This document shows, piece after piece, positions 25,097-33,424 of a stretch of DNA of 37,960 nucleotides. The translations under genes and the position numbers were made by a program. The first letter of the stretch is position 1, and each line of letters starts with the position of its first letter. This stretch comes from an alpha proteobacterium SCGC AAA536-G10. Its GTDB lineage: Bacteria; Pseudomonadota; Alphaproteobacteria; Puniceispirillales; Marisalimonadaceae. The notes beneath the pieces are model-generated. The model worked only from the letters and a program-made list of their open reading frames with translations. It was not told where the DNA came from and did no database searches. Location of the stretch: the NCBI GenBank assembly GCA_905182395.1, contig CAJJBL010000122.1, positions 1 through 37,960 on the forward strand, written 5' to 3'.

Positions 25097-26029
25097 ATGA
25101 AAAATATTGGCGTTATTGGTGGTGGTCTAATAGGTGCTAGTTGGGCGGCAATTTTCTCTAAGAGTGGTTTTAATGTTTTTGTATATGATACTATACCAGT
25201 TGTTTTTGATACATTTAATGAAAGAGTAAAGCTTTTTTTAGAAGAGCTTAAAAGTATTGATCCAAAAATTAATATTGAAGATAGTTTTAATAGAATTTCT
25301 ATAAATGTATCAATCGAGGATTTATGCCATAATGTTGATTATATTCAAGAGAGCGCTCCAGAAATTTTATCAGTTAAACAGGAGTTATTTGCAAAATTAG
25401 ATCAACTTGCTCCTGACCATGTAGTAATTGCGTCTTCTTCTTCGGCGATGCCTATCTCTAGCATAACTCAAAACTTAAAAGGTCAGCATAGATGTATAAT
25501 TGCACACCCTGCAAATCCACCGCATTTAATTCCATGTGTTGAAATATGTCCAGGTCCAAATACTTCATCTATTACAATAGAAAAAGCTAAAACTATATTT
25601 GATCAATCTGGTGCTTCAAGTGTGAATGTTAAAAAAGAAATTGATGGATTTATTTTAAATAGGCTTCAAGGAGCTTTATTAAATGAATCTCTTAGATTGT
25701 ATTCAGAAGGATATGCTAGTTCTGATGAAATTGATGCAACAATTAGAGATGGTTTGGGTTTAAGATGGGCTTTTATGGGACCATTTGAAACAATAGACCT
25801 AAATGCTCCTGGAGGCATCAGAGACTATATGGCACGTTATGGGCCGATGTATATAGAGATGGCTAAAACTCAAACTAAAATACCAGATTGGTCTGATGAA
25901 GCTGGAGAAAAGTTAGAAATAGAAAGAAGAAAAATACTTCCTGAAGATCAATTACAGGAGAGAGCAAAAAAGAGAAATCTTCTTCTAAAATCACTTAGGA
26001 AAATAAAAATAGAAAATGATGAAGAGTAA
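25097..26029 (+). CDS. Lambda-crystallin-like 3-hydroxyacyl-CoA / hydroxy acid dehydrogenase
   Basis: The 310-residue NAD-binding protein has GVIGGGLIGASWAAIF (5-20), Ser116 (ASSSSAMP), the catalytic His137 in IAHPANPPHLIPCVEI with Glu149, and a C-terminal 3HCDH domain (GFILNRLQGALLNESLRL). The HPANPP motif with LGLRWAFMGPFETIDLN places it with CRYL1/L-gulonate 3-dehydrogenase rather than FadB-type enzymes. Carnitine dehydrogenase is a related alternative. AGAGGA precedes the ATG. It leads a co-directional run with a CaiB-type CoA transferase 30 bases later, which suggests a hydroxy acid or its CoA ester is the substrate. Confidence 0.88.
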   Translation: MKNIGVIGGGLIGASWAAIFSKSGFNVFVYDTIPVVFDTFNERVKLFLEELKSIDPKINIEDSFNRISINVSIEDLCHNVDYIQESAPEILSVKQELFAKLDQLAPDHVVIASSSSAMPISSITQNLKGQHRCIIAHPANPPHLIPCVEICPGPNTSSITIEKAKTIFDQSGASSVNVKKEIDGFILNRLQGALLNESLRLYSEGYASSDEIDATIRDGLGLRWAFMGPFETIDLNAPGGIRDYMARYGPMYIEMAKTQTKIPDWSDEAGEKLEIERRKILPEDQLQERAKKRNLLLKSLRKIKIENDEE

Positions 26030-26059
26030 ACATTTAATTTTAGTTAGAGAGAATTTATT

Positions 26060-27244
26060 TTGCAGCCATTAGATAATTTAAAAGTTTTAGATTTATCACG
26101 TTTAGCTGCTGGAAATATGGTCAGTCATATGTTTGCAGATTTTGGTGCTGATGTAATTAAAATTGAAAGACCTGGTAAAGGAGATGATTTAAGAAATTGG
26201 AAAGTTAATGGTATTTCTCATTGGTGGGCGGTATATTCAAGAAATAAAAGAAGTATCGCCTTAAACCTTAAAGAAAAAGAAGGTTTAAACCTCCTTAAAG
26301 AGTTAGTAAAAACTGCAGATGTTCTTATAGAAAATTTTGTTCCAGGTACTCTTGAAAAATGGGGCGTTGGCCCCAAAAAATTAATTGAATTAAATAATAA
26401 AATTATAATTCTAAGGATTTCAGGATGGGGTCAAACAGGTCTATATAAGAATGCTCCTGGTTTTGGATCTTTAGTTGAGGGTATGAGTGGATTTGCAACT
26501 ATGACTGGCGAAAAAAGTCAGATGCCACTTCTTCCTCCAACAGCATTAGCTGATATGATCGCGGGTCTAACTGGTTTTGGAGCTGTGTTAATGGGAATTT
26601 TAGCATCTAAGAAAAATGATTTAGGAGGTCAGGTAATAGACTTATCTTTATTTGAGCCTCTTTTTTCTATAATAGGGCCATGGGCGGCAAGTTATAAAAT
26701 TTCTGGAAAAGTTCCAGATAGAATGGGAAATAGAAGCAGCGTTGCGGCTCCAAGAGGCATATATAAAGCTAAAGATAATAAATATATATCTCTCTCTGCC
26801 TCAATGCAGTCAATGTGGGAAAAGCTAGCTATTACTATTGGTGAAAAAGAATTAATAAATGATCCTAAATTTATATCAAATAGCGATAGGTTAAATAATC
26901 AGGATCACTTAGACAACGTAATATCTAAATTTATGAAGAAATATAATAGAGATGAACTTTTAAAATTATTTTCTGAAGCTGGAGTTACAGTAGGACCTGT
27001 ATTAGATATATCAGAAATAATTGATCATCCTTATGTAGTTGATAGAGAGATATTATTAGAACATGAGAATAGTGAGTTTGGAAACATTCTGATGCACCAG
27101 GCCTTTCCAAGATTAAGTAAAACGCCGGGCAAGATATTAAAATCAGCTCCTTCAATAGGAGAAAATACAGATGATATCTTAAAAGAAATAGGAATAACTC
27201 CATTACAAATTGAACAATTAAGAAATAAGAAAATTATCAATTAA
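26060..27244 (+). CDS. CaiB/BaiF-family CoA transferase
   Basis: This 394-residue family III CoA transferase opens with PLDNLKVLDLSRLAAGNM and has GADVIKIERPGKGDD (about 29-43), ENFVPGTLEKWGVG (about 91-104) and the catalytic Asp165 in LPPTALADMIAGLTG. It moves CoA between carboxylic acids, here possibly to activate the acid handled by the dehydrogenase upstream. The start is TTG at 26060, the only candidate that keeps the conserved N-terminus; the site upstream is a weak GAGAGA. The D-aminoacylase-type gene follows after an 80-base gap. Confidence 0.92.
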   Translation: MQPLDNLKVLDLSRLAAGNMVSHMFADFGADVIKIERPGKGDDLRNWKVNGISHWWAVYSRNKRSIALNLKEKEGLNLLKELVKTADVLIENFVPGTLEKWGVGPKKLIELNNKIIILRISGWGQTGLYKNAPGFGSLVEGMSGFATMTGEKSQMPLLPPTALADMIAGLTGFGAVLMGILASKKNDLGGQVIDLSLFEPLFSIIGPWAASYKISGKVPDRMGNRSSVAAPRGIYKAKDNKYISLSASMQSMWEKLAITIGEKELINDPKFISNSDRLNNQDHLDNVISKFMKKYNRDELLKLFSEAGVTVGPVLDISEIIDHPYVVDREILLEHENSEFGNILMHQAFPRLSKTPGKILKSAPSIGENTDDILKEIGITPLQIEQLRNKKIIN

Positions 27245-27324
27245 CTTAATTCTTCACATGTTAAATCAATTATTGACATCAATAAATTTAAGGAACAAAA
27301 TATGCTTATTAGGGGGTATTTTTC

Positions 27325-29082
27325 ATGGATGGGTTAAACAGAGATTTAAGAGATTATGATTTAATAATAAGAAATGGAACGCTTGTTGATGGAACAGGAG
27401 AAGATTCTGTTCTTGGTGATATTGCTATAAAAGATGGTATTATAGCGGCTATTGGAGAAGTTCAAGGGAAAGCTAAAACAGAAATTGATGCTAAAAATCT
27501 AATAGTTTCTCCTGGTTTTGTTGACATTCATACTCATTATGATGGCCAAGCTATATGGGACAGTCAATTAAAACCTTCATCACTTCATGGCGTTACAACT
27601 GTAGTAATGGGTAATTGTGGAGTTGGTTTTGCTCCTTGTAAGAAGGAAGATAGAGTAAAGTTAGTTGAATTAATGGAAGGAGTTGAGGATATCCCTGCTC
27701 CAGTAATGCATGAAGGCCTAGATTGGCAATGGGAGACATTTAAAGAATATGTTGAAGCATTAGAAACAAAGAAATTAGATATAGATGTTTGCGCGCTTCT
27801 GCCACATGCCGCTTTAAGAGTTTATGTTATGGGTGAAAGAGCAATAAAGCATGAAATAGCTAATGAAAAAGACATGAATATAATGAGAAAACTTGCAAAA
27901 GAAGCTGTTGAAGCAGGGGCTTTTGGATTCTCAACATCTAGAACTATAAGTCATAAAAGTTTAAAAGGTGAGTTTACTCCAACATTAAGAGCACATGAGA
28001 ATGAATTAACAGCCATCGCAATGGGTCTGTCAGATGCAGGTTCTGGCTTTATGGAAATTGTTTCAGACTGGAATGAACCTGATCCTGAAACTGAATTTGA
28101 AGTACTTAAAAGAATAGTTAAGAAATCAGGAAGGCCAGTGGTTTTTAGTTGTACACAAAGACATGACAGGCCAGATTTTTGGGAAGATTTAATGTCTATG
28201 GCAAGACAAGCTCAAAGTGAAGGGTTACCAATAAGACCTGTTGTTACACCTCGACCTATTGGTTTATTATTAGGATTAAATGGAAGCCAAAATCCTTTTT
28301 CAGGGACAGACACTTATAAATCAATTGCTCATTTACCTCTTGATGAAAGAGTTAAAGAAATGAGAAAAAAAGATATAAAAGCTAAAATTTTATCTGAAGA
28401 TCCAATTAAAGGAAGTACATTTCCATTAATAAATAGAATTGGTTATGCTCAAATGTATAGATTTGGATCTCCACCAAATTATAATCCAAAGCCAGAAGAT
28501 TCAATAGAATCATTAGCTAAAAAATCTGGAGTAACCTCTGCAGAACTTGCTTATGAAATACTTATGGAAAATGTAGGTAATAATTTTATTTATGCTCCTT
28601 TAGTTAATTATGCAGAACATACGTTTGATGTATGTCAAAAAATGCTTGAAGATAAAAACGCAATTATGGGATTGGGTGATGGTGGAGCTCATGTTGGTTT
28701 TATCTTAGACGCAGGGTATCCCACATGGCTTATTTCATATTGGTCTGTAAAAAAGAAAGTTTTTTCAATGGAGGAAACTATTAGAAGATTAACTTCTGAT
28801 ACAGCATCAGCTGCAGGTCTAAAAGATAGAGGTTGTTTAAAAGTAGGATTAAAGGCTGATCTAAATATTATTGACTGGGAAAAAGTTGGCTCTTCAGATC
28901 CGTTTATGGTTCAAGATTTACCAGCTGGCGGAAAAAGACTAATGCAAAAGACACATGGTTATGTTGCTACGATTGTCTCTGGGAAAGTTACATATCAAAA
29001 TGGGAATGTAACTTCTGAAAGGCCTGGTTCAATAGTACATTCAACAAAAGATAATGCTGAAAATCTTGAGTTTATCAATTAG
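27325..29082 (+). CDS. N-acyl-D-amino-acid deacylase-type amidohydrolase
   Basis: The 585-residue amidohydrolase-3 family protein has an N-terminal beta-sandwich start DLIIRNGTLVDGTG, metal-binding His69-x-His71 in SPGFVDIHTHYDGQAIWD, Cys98 in VVMGNCGVGFAPC, and late metal/catalytic GLGDGGAHVGFILDAG (about 450-465). Residue count is above the ~480 of classic D-aminoacylases but matches the larger D-aminoacylase-like group common in marine proteobacteria. It would release an acid from an N-acyl or cyclic amide. The ATG at 27325 has AGGGGG 8 bases upstream. The adjacent CoA transferase and dehydrogenase could process the freed acid, by inference. Confidence 0.9.
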   Translation: MDGLNRDLRDYDLIIRNGTLVDGTGEDSVLGDIAIKDGIIAAIGEVQGKAKTEIDAKNLIVSPGFVDIHTHYDGQAIWDSQLKPSSLHGVTTVVMGNCGVGFAPCKKEDRVKLVELMEGVEDIPAPVMHEGLDWQWETFKEYVEALETKKLDIDVCALLPHAALRVYVMGERAIKHEIANEKDMNIMRKLAKEAVEAGAFGFSTSRTISHKSLKGEFTPTLRAHENELTAIAMGLSDAGSGFMEIVSDWNEPDPETEFEVLKRIVKKSGRPVVFSCTQRHDRPDFWEDLMSMARQAQSEGLPIRPVVTPRPIGLLLGLNGSQNPFSGTDTYKSIAHLPLDERVKEMRKKDIKAKILSEDPIKGSTFPLINRIGYAQMYRFGSPPNYNPKPEDSIESLAKKSGVTSAELAYEILMENVGNNFIYAPLVNYAEHTFDVCQKMLEDKNAIMGLGDGGAHVGFILDAGYPTWLISYWSVKKKVFSMEETIRRLTSDTASAAGLKDRGCLKVGLKADLNIIDWEKVGSSDPFMVQDLPAGGKRLMQKTHGYVATIVSGKVTYQNGNVTSERPGSIVHSTKDNAENLEFIN

Positions 29083-29098
29083 TTCAGAAAGATAAACT

Positions 29099-30499
29099 TT
29101 GAAAAAAGGTAGTTACTCTAATAATCTTATTGAATTACCTTTTTCTAAAATTTTTTTTAGATTAGCTGTCCCAAACCTTTTTTCTACAATCATTGCATCA
29201 GCAACTACAATTTTTGATCTATGGTATGTGGGACAAATAGGTATCCCTGAATTAGCAGGGGTGGCATATATTTTCCCAATTTACATGTTAGCAAGTATGT
29301 TATCAAATGGGGCATTTGGAGGAGCTGTTAGTGGAGCAACAGCTAGAGCTTTTGGAAGCAAAAATATTTTTAAAGCAGAATGTATTTTTCGATCAGCTAT
29401 TTTGATCGCATTATTTGGTGCTTTATTAATGATGACTTTATTCTTTTGTTTAGCTGAAACCTTTTTTACATACTTATCTATTGATCAGAAAATTACTACT
29501 TCAGCGCTTACTTATGGAAGAATTTTATTAGGAGGAATTTCTTTAATTTGGCTGTTCAATATAGTTATAGCTATAACTAGAGGTAGTGGTAACACACTGA
29601 TACCAGCAATTAGTTGGTTAATAGTTCTTATTTTTCATATTTTAGCTGCTAGTATAAACTTTGAATATAAAGATGGAGAATTAATCCTTCTTGAAAATGT
29701 AAAAATATTTTCAGATTTTTTTATTTTCAGCTCATTAGAATGGTCAGCAATATCATTTTTATTAGGTTACTTGTCTGGTATTTTTTTCGTTTTCATTTTT
29801 TATTATCTAGGTAAACATCCATTTTCTTTTAATTTAAAAAATATTTTTCGTATTGATGGAATAACTTCTCTTTTAAAATCAGGTTCGTTAGCTAGTTGTC
29901 AATCATTAATGACAATTATTTTAGCTATGTTTTGTATTGTGGTTATAAGTACTTTTGGCATAAACTGGACAGCTGGTTTTGGAATTGCAATTAGATTAGA
30001 ATTATTGCTTATACCAATAATTTTTGGAATCGGAGGCGCTTTGATTGCTATTGTTGGAGCTAATGTTGGAGCAAAAAAATATAATAGAGCAGTTATAATC
30101 ACCTGGAAAGGCACATCATTTTCTGTTTTCATAGTTGGAATAATTGGATTGTTTTTTTCTATATTTCCAGACGTTTGGTCAAGTTTTTTTACAGATAATA
30201 TTGTGATAAAAGAAACGGCAAAAAGCTATTTGGAAATAGTAGCTCCATTTTACGCATTTTTTGCATTAGGTTTGGGGCTTTATTTTACTTGTCAGGCTTT
30301 TAATACTTTATTTTGGCCAGTAGTTGGAACTTTTATAAGGTTGACTATAGTAGTTTTAATAACTCTTATTCTATTTTATTTAGATCTTGCGAGTCCTCAT
30401 TCATTATTTCTTACAATGTCTTTAGGTCTAATCATTTATGGAATTTTTATTGCCCTGTCTCTTCATTTTGGACCTTGGAAACGTTATTACAAAGTATAA
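29099..30499 (+). CDS. MATE-family efflux transporter
   Basis: The 466-residue membrane protein has twelve hydrophobic segments in two MatE repeats. The first repeat shows PFSKIFFRLAVPNLFSTIIASATTIFDLWYVGQIG near the N-terminus, and the second begins near SLLKSGSLASCQSLMTI (about 259-275). MATE proteins export cationic drugs or metabolites using Na+ or H+. The start appears to be TTG at 29099, 16 bases after the deacylase stop, with a weak ribosome site, so translation is probably coupled. As last gene of the 25097-30499 run it may expel an intermediate or the parent compound. Confidence 0.9.
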   Translation: MKKGSYSNNLIELPFSKIFFRLAVPNLFSTIIASATTIFDLWYVGQIGIPELAGVAYIFPIYMLASMLSNGAFGGAVSGATARAFGSKNIFKAECIFRSAILIALFGALLMMTLFFCLAETFFTYLSIDQKITTSALTYGRILLGGISLIWLFNIVIAITRGSGNTLIPAISWLIVLIFHILAASINFEYKDGELILLENVKIFSDFFIFSSLEWSAISFLLGYLSGIFFVFIFYYLGKHPFSFNLKNIFRIDGITSLLKSGSLASCQSLMTIILAMFCIVVISTFGINWTAGFGIAIRLELLLIPIIFGIGGALIAIVGANVGAKKYNRAVIITWKGTSFSVFIVGIIGLFFSIFPDVWSSFFTDNIVIKETAKSYLEIVAPFYAFFALGLGLYFTCQAFNTLFWPVVGTFIRLTIVVLITLILFYLDLASPHSLFLTMSLGLIIYGIFIALSLHFGPWKRYYKV

Positions 30500-30511
30500 T
30501 AAAATTATGTT

Positions 30512-31561
30512 TTAAGGTGTAAAAACACCTTTACCATCGGATTGAAGATCAAAAAGCTCATATGCTTCTTTGGCTTGTGTTAATGACCAAGTATGAGTAA
30601 ATAATTTATCAACATCAATTTGTTTTTCTGCAATAAAATTAGCACATTCTGCTTGTCCATGTTTTGAAAACGTCCAACTTCCAATTAACGTCACCTGCCT
30701 TCTTAAAAGATCATTACTAACGTCAATAGTAACATCTCCCCCTTCTCCAACAAAGCATGCCTTACCCCAAGTCCTTACGCACTTAATTGCATTTAATCTA
30801 GCTATTGATGAAGAAGATGCATCTATTGAAGCATGAACACCTAATCCGTTAGTTAAATCTTTGATTTGAGAAATTACATCTGCATTGTCTTCTGGATTTA
30901 TTATATGATCAGCTCCAAACTCAATGGATCTATTTAATCTTTGAGTATTAGTATCAAGAGCTATTACTCTCGCTCCCATTTTATGGGCTAACATTACTGC
31001 TGATAAGCCAACAGGTCCCATCCCAAAAATTGCAATTGTATGACTTGCTCTAAGATCTAATCTATCTAAAGCACCCCATGCCGTCCCGGTTCCACATGAT
31101 ATAGCGGCTCCAGCAATAAAAGAAATTTCTTCTCTTAAGGGAACTATTGTACTGATAGGGCATTTCATATATTTAGCATGAGCGCCATTTCCTGTGACAC
31201 CGTAGACAGCTTTTACACCATCTACGCAAAGCTGTTGCCAACCAGTAGAACAGTGAGGACATATTCCACATCCACTATAATGATGTTGCATGACACGCAT
31301 GCCTTTATAGGCAAGATTTTTTGGAACATTTGATCCAACTTCAACAACAATTCCACATGGCTCATGTCCTGCAATAACTGGTTTATCATCTCCTCCAAGT
31401 CCTAGAGAAGAAGGGCCGCCGGATGCTCTATAAAACTTAAGATCACTTCCACACATTCCTGATGCTTGAATTTCAAGTATAACATCATCTGGACCAGGCT
31501 TAGGGTCTTCAAAATTCTGTATTTCTAATTTTTTATTTCCTAAAAAAACTATACCTTGCAT
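30512..31561 (-). CDS. Zinc-dependent medium-chain alcohol dehydrogenase
   Basis: The 349-residue MDR enzyme has catalytic zinc ligands Cys37, His66 and Glu67 (ASGMCGSD, AGHEPCG). It has a full structural zinc set Cys98, Cys101, Cys104 and Cys112, and a nucleotide fold HTIAIFGMGPVGLSAVMLAH (about 173-192). It oxidises a secondary alcohol or polyol with NAD; threonine- and sorbitol-dehydrogenase-like members fit. GGGAGGA 8 bases upstream supports the ATG. It converges on the MATE gene with 12 bases between stops, and a 7-bp hairpin (30514-30531) lies at this junction inside the last codons. Confidence 0.92.
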   Translation of the reverse strand: MQGIVFLGNKKLEIQNFEDPKPGPDDVILEIQASGMCGSDLKFYRASGGPSSLGLGGDDKPVIAGHEPCGIVVEVGSNVPKNLAYKGMRVMQHHYSGCGICPHCSTGWQQLCVDGVKAVYGVTGNGAHAKYMKCPISTIVPLREEISFIAGAAISCGTGTAWGALDRLDLRASHTIAIFGMGPVGLSAVMLAHKMGARVIALDTNTQRLNRSIEFGADHIINPEDNADVISQIKDLTNGLGVHASIDASSSSIARLNAIKCVRTWGKACFVGEGGDVTIDVSNDLLRRQVTLIGSWTFSKHGQAECANFIAEKQIDVDKLFTHTWSLTQAKEAYELFDLQSDGKGVFTP

Positions 31562-31593
31562 GTGTTATTCCTCCCCTAGAGATAATATTCTAA

Positions 31594-32043
31594 TTAATTT
31601 CTATATTTTTTATGACAACCTTTACAAGTTCCTGCTAAATCCCTAAATGCATTAACAGTCTGTTCCATATCTTTAGTTTGTGATTTAGTGATTAGATTTA
31701 GAGACGCATTTTGAAAGTTGTTTATAGCTGTTTTAAACCCGTCTGGATCTTTCCAAATATTAATTGATGCCTCTGAAGGCATGCCATCACTTCCTTCAGG
31801 AAAATATTTTATCATTTCTTTACTCCAGATAAGAAGTTGATCTGCAGATTTTTCTATAGCATTAAAATCTTGATTTTGAAGTCCTTTATTTATTTTTTGC
31901 ATAAGTGTTTTGCTAGTTTTAAATTTATCCATTCTTTCTTTAACTATTCCTTTTGCGCCATCATCTGCATGCAATGCATTGATAAACAAAATGTTTGTTA
32001 ATAAAATTAAGTTAAGATAAATAAATGTTTTTTTAAATTGCAT
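31594..32043 (-). CDS. Cytochrome c'-like periplasmic haem protein
   Basis: The 149-residue protein has a signal peptide (MQFKKTFIYL, hydrophobic core, cleavage after INALHA near residue 26). A mainly helical mature part follows, with one C-terminal haem-binding motif, Cys140-x-x-Cys143-His144 (TCKGCHKKYRN). A haem site at the very C-terminus and a four-helix layout are typical of cytochrome c' and cytochrome c-556. These proteins bind NO or serve as electron carriers in the periplasm. AAGGA 8 bases upstream supports the ATG. It is 32 bases upstream of the alcohol dehydrogenase on the same strand and might be co-transcribed. Confidence 0.9.
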   Translation of the reverse strand: MQFKKTFIYLNLILLTNILFINALHADDGAKGIVKERMDKFKTSKTLMQKINKGLQNQDFNAIEKSADQLLIWSKEMIKYFPEGSDGMPSEASINIWKDPDGFKTAINNFQNASLNLITKSQTKDMEQTVNAFRDLAGTCKGCHKKYRN

Positions 32044-32280
32044 AAATGATTTCCTTTTTTATATCAGATTATAATAAAATAATAATTCAAAAATGTGTAT
32101 TTTTTTTAATAATTTTTTTTACTTAAGAGAAAATTGCAGATGATTAATAAGTACAGCCAAAGGCAGTTAAAAAATCTATAAAAATTATAAAATAATTCTG
32201 ATAATAATTAATTAAAAGAATACTTATATACAAATTTAATGTCTAAAATTATAAAGACTAACTTATAAGGTTAAAAGAAT
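32044..32280. other. 237-base A/T-rich spacer between cytochrome c' and queC
   Basis: This is the longest gene-free stretch in the window. It must carry the divergent promoters of the cytochrome and que genes. The stretch 32136-32170 is less AT-rich and includes a 13-codon open frame at 32140-32181 without a ribosome site, which I do not call as a gene. I searched it for a preQ1 riboswitch aptamer and saw no match. GTCT and AGAC half-sites flank an A/T core at 32241-32258, 22 bases before queC. Confidence 0.5.
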
Positions 32281-32973
32281 ATGAATTCAGCTATTTTAAT
32301 GTTTAGTGGTGGGCAAGATAGTGCCACCTGTCTTTTTTGGGCGTTAGAAAAATTTGATATAGTAGAAACTGTTGGTTTTGATTATAATCAAAGACATAAT
32401 GTTGAACTAGAAGTTAGAAATGATTTCATTCAATTTTTAAAAGAAGAGTTTCCTAACCACTATAAAAAAATTGGAAAAGATCATAAAATTAATGCAACAA
32501 ACCTGACTGAAATTGGGGAGACCGCAATGACATCTGAAATGGAAATAACTTTTTCAGAAAACGGATTGCCTTCAACTTTTGTTCCTGCAAGAAATTTATA
32601 TTTTTTTACACTAACTTCAGCGATTGCTTATAGAAGAAATATATCAAAATTAATTGGTGGTATGTGTGAGACTGATTACTCTGGATACCCAGATTGTAGA
32701 AGAACAACTATGGATGCTTTGCAATCTGCATTGAGTTTAGGTATGGATCAACCTATGGAGATAGTTACTCCTTTAATGTGGGTAGACAAAGCTCAAACTT
32801 GGAAAATGGCTCATGAAATAGGTGGAGAAAAACTTATTGAGGGAATAAAGAAACACACTCACACTTGTTATATTGGAGATAGAGAACATTTTCATGAGTG
32901 GGGTTATGGTTGCGGTGAATGTCCTGCCTGTAACTTGAGAAGTAATGGTTATAAACAATGGAAGCAAGAATAA
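32281..32973 (+). CDS. queC: 7-cyano-7-deazaguanine synthase QueC
   Basis: The 230-residue protein has the PP-loop ATP pyrophosphatase motif FSGGQDSATC (8-17), FVPARNLYF in the middle, SGYPDCRR, and a C-terminal zinc site of Cys196, Cys211, Cys214 and Cys217 (GCGECPACNLRSNGY). QueC converts 7-carboxy-7-deazaguanine to preQ0 using ATP and ammonia, in queuosine biosynthesis. AAGG upstream supports the ATG. It leads a co-directional queC-queD-queE cluster with gaps of 28 and 66 bases. FolE, TGT and QueA/QueF are not in this window. Confidence 0.96.
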   Translation: MNSAILMFSGGQDSATCLFWALEKFDIVETVGFDYNQRHNVELEVRNDFIQFLKEEFPNHYKKIGKDHKINATNLTEIGETAMTSEMEITFSENGLPSTFVPARNLYFFTLTSAIAYRRNISKLIGGMCETDYSGYPDCRRTTMDALQSALSLGMDQPMEIVTPLMWVDKAQTWKMAHEIGGEKLIEGIKKHTHTCYIGDREHFHEWGYGCGECPACNLRSNGYKQWKQE

Positions 32974-33001
32974 TAAATTAATATTTTTAGAAAGATAAAA
33001 T

Positions 33002-33358
33002 GTGTACATAATAACTAAAGAGTTTCATTTTTCAGCTTCTCACGAACTTAAGAAACTTCCTGAAAATCATCAATGTTATAGACTTCATGGTCATAATTAT
33101 ATTTTAAAAGTAGAGTTGCAAAGTAAAGATTTAGACAATTATGATTTTGTATTAGATTATGGAGAATTAAGTAATATTAAAATATACATAGATAAAAATT
33201 TTGATCACAGGCATTTAAATGATGTTATGAAAAATAATAATCCTACAGCAGAATTAATAGCGAAGCATTTTTATGATTTATTTAAACCAGATTTTCCTCA
33301 AATTTCAGCAATACATATAAGTGAAACTCCAAAAACTTGGGCAGTTTATAGAGAGTAA
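33002..33358 (+). CDS. queD: 6-carboxytetrahydropterin synthase QueD
   Basis: The 118-residue protein of the PTPS/QueD family has zinc ligands His14 (FSASHEL), His29 and His31 (RLHGHNY), catalytic Cys25 (ENHQCYRLHG) and the conserved DHRHLND. It turns dihydroneopterin triphosphate into 6-carboxy-tetrahydropterin. The start is GTG at 33002; the ATG two bases earlier is in another frame and stops after three codons, so GTG is the only way to keep the conserved N-terminus (YIITKEFHFSASH). The spacing to queC is 28 bases. Confidence 0.95.
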   Translation: MYIITKEFHFSASHELKKLPENHQCYRLHGHNYILKVELQSKDLDNYDFVLDYGELSNIKIYIDKNFDHRHLNDVMKNNNPTAELIAKHFYDLFKPDFPQISAIHISETPKTWAVYRE

Positions 33359-33424
33359 TTTTAATCATTACATTAATATAGATACTTTAAGGATAAATAA
33401 TTAATATGGATTATCCCAATTAAG

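Noticed and set aside
27273-27301. A promoter with perfect TTGACA before the D-aminoacylase gene
   Set aside because: At 17-base spacing the -10 would be CAAAAT, a poor match, and the transcript would start too close to the ribosome site. The gap could still hold a weak promoter.
30514-30531. Hairpin at the MATE / alcohol dehydrogenase junction as a terminator
   Set aside because: The 7-bp stem AAGGTGT/ACACCTT lies within the last codons of the dehydrogenase and has no T tract on either strand.
32044-32280. A preQ1 riboswitch upstream of queC
   Set aside because: Expected by gene context, but neither the conserved type I stem-loop with its A-rich tail and ribosome-site pairing nor a type II fold could be seen.
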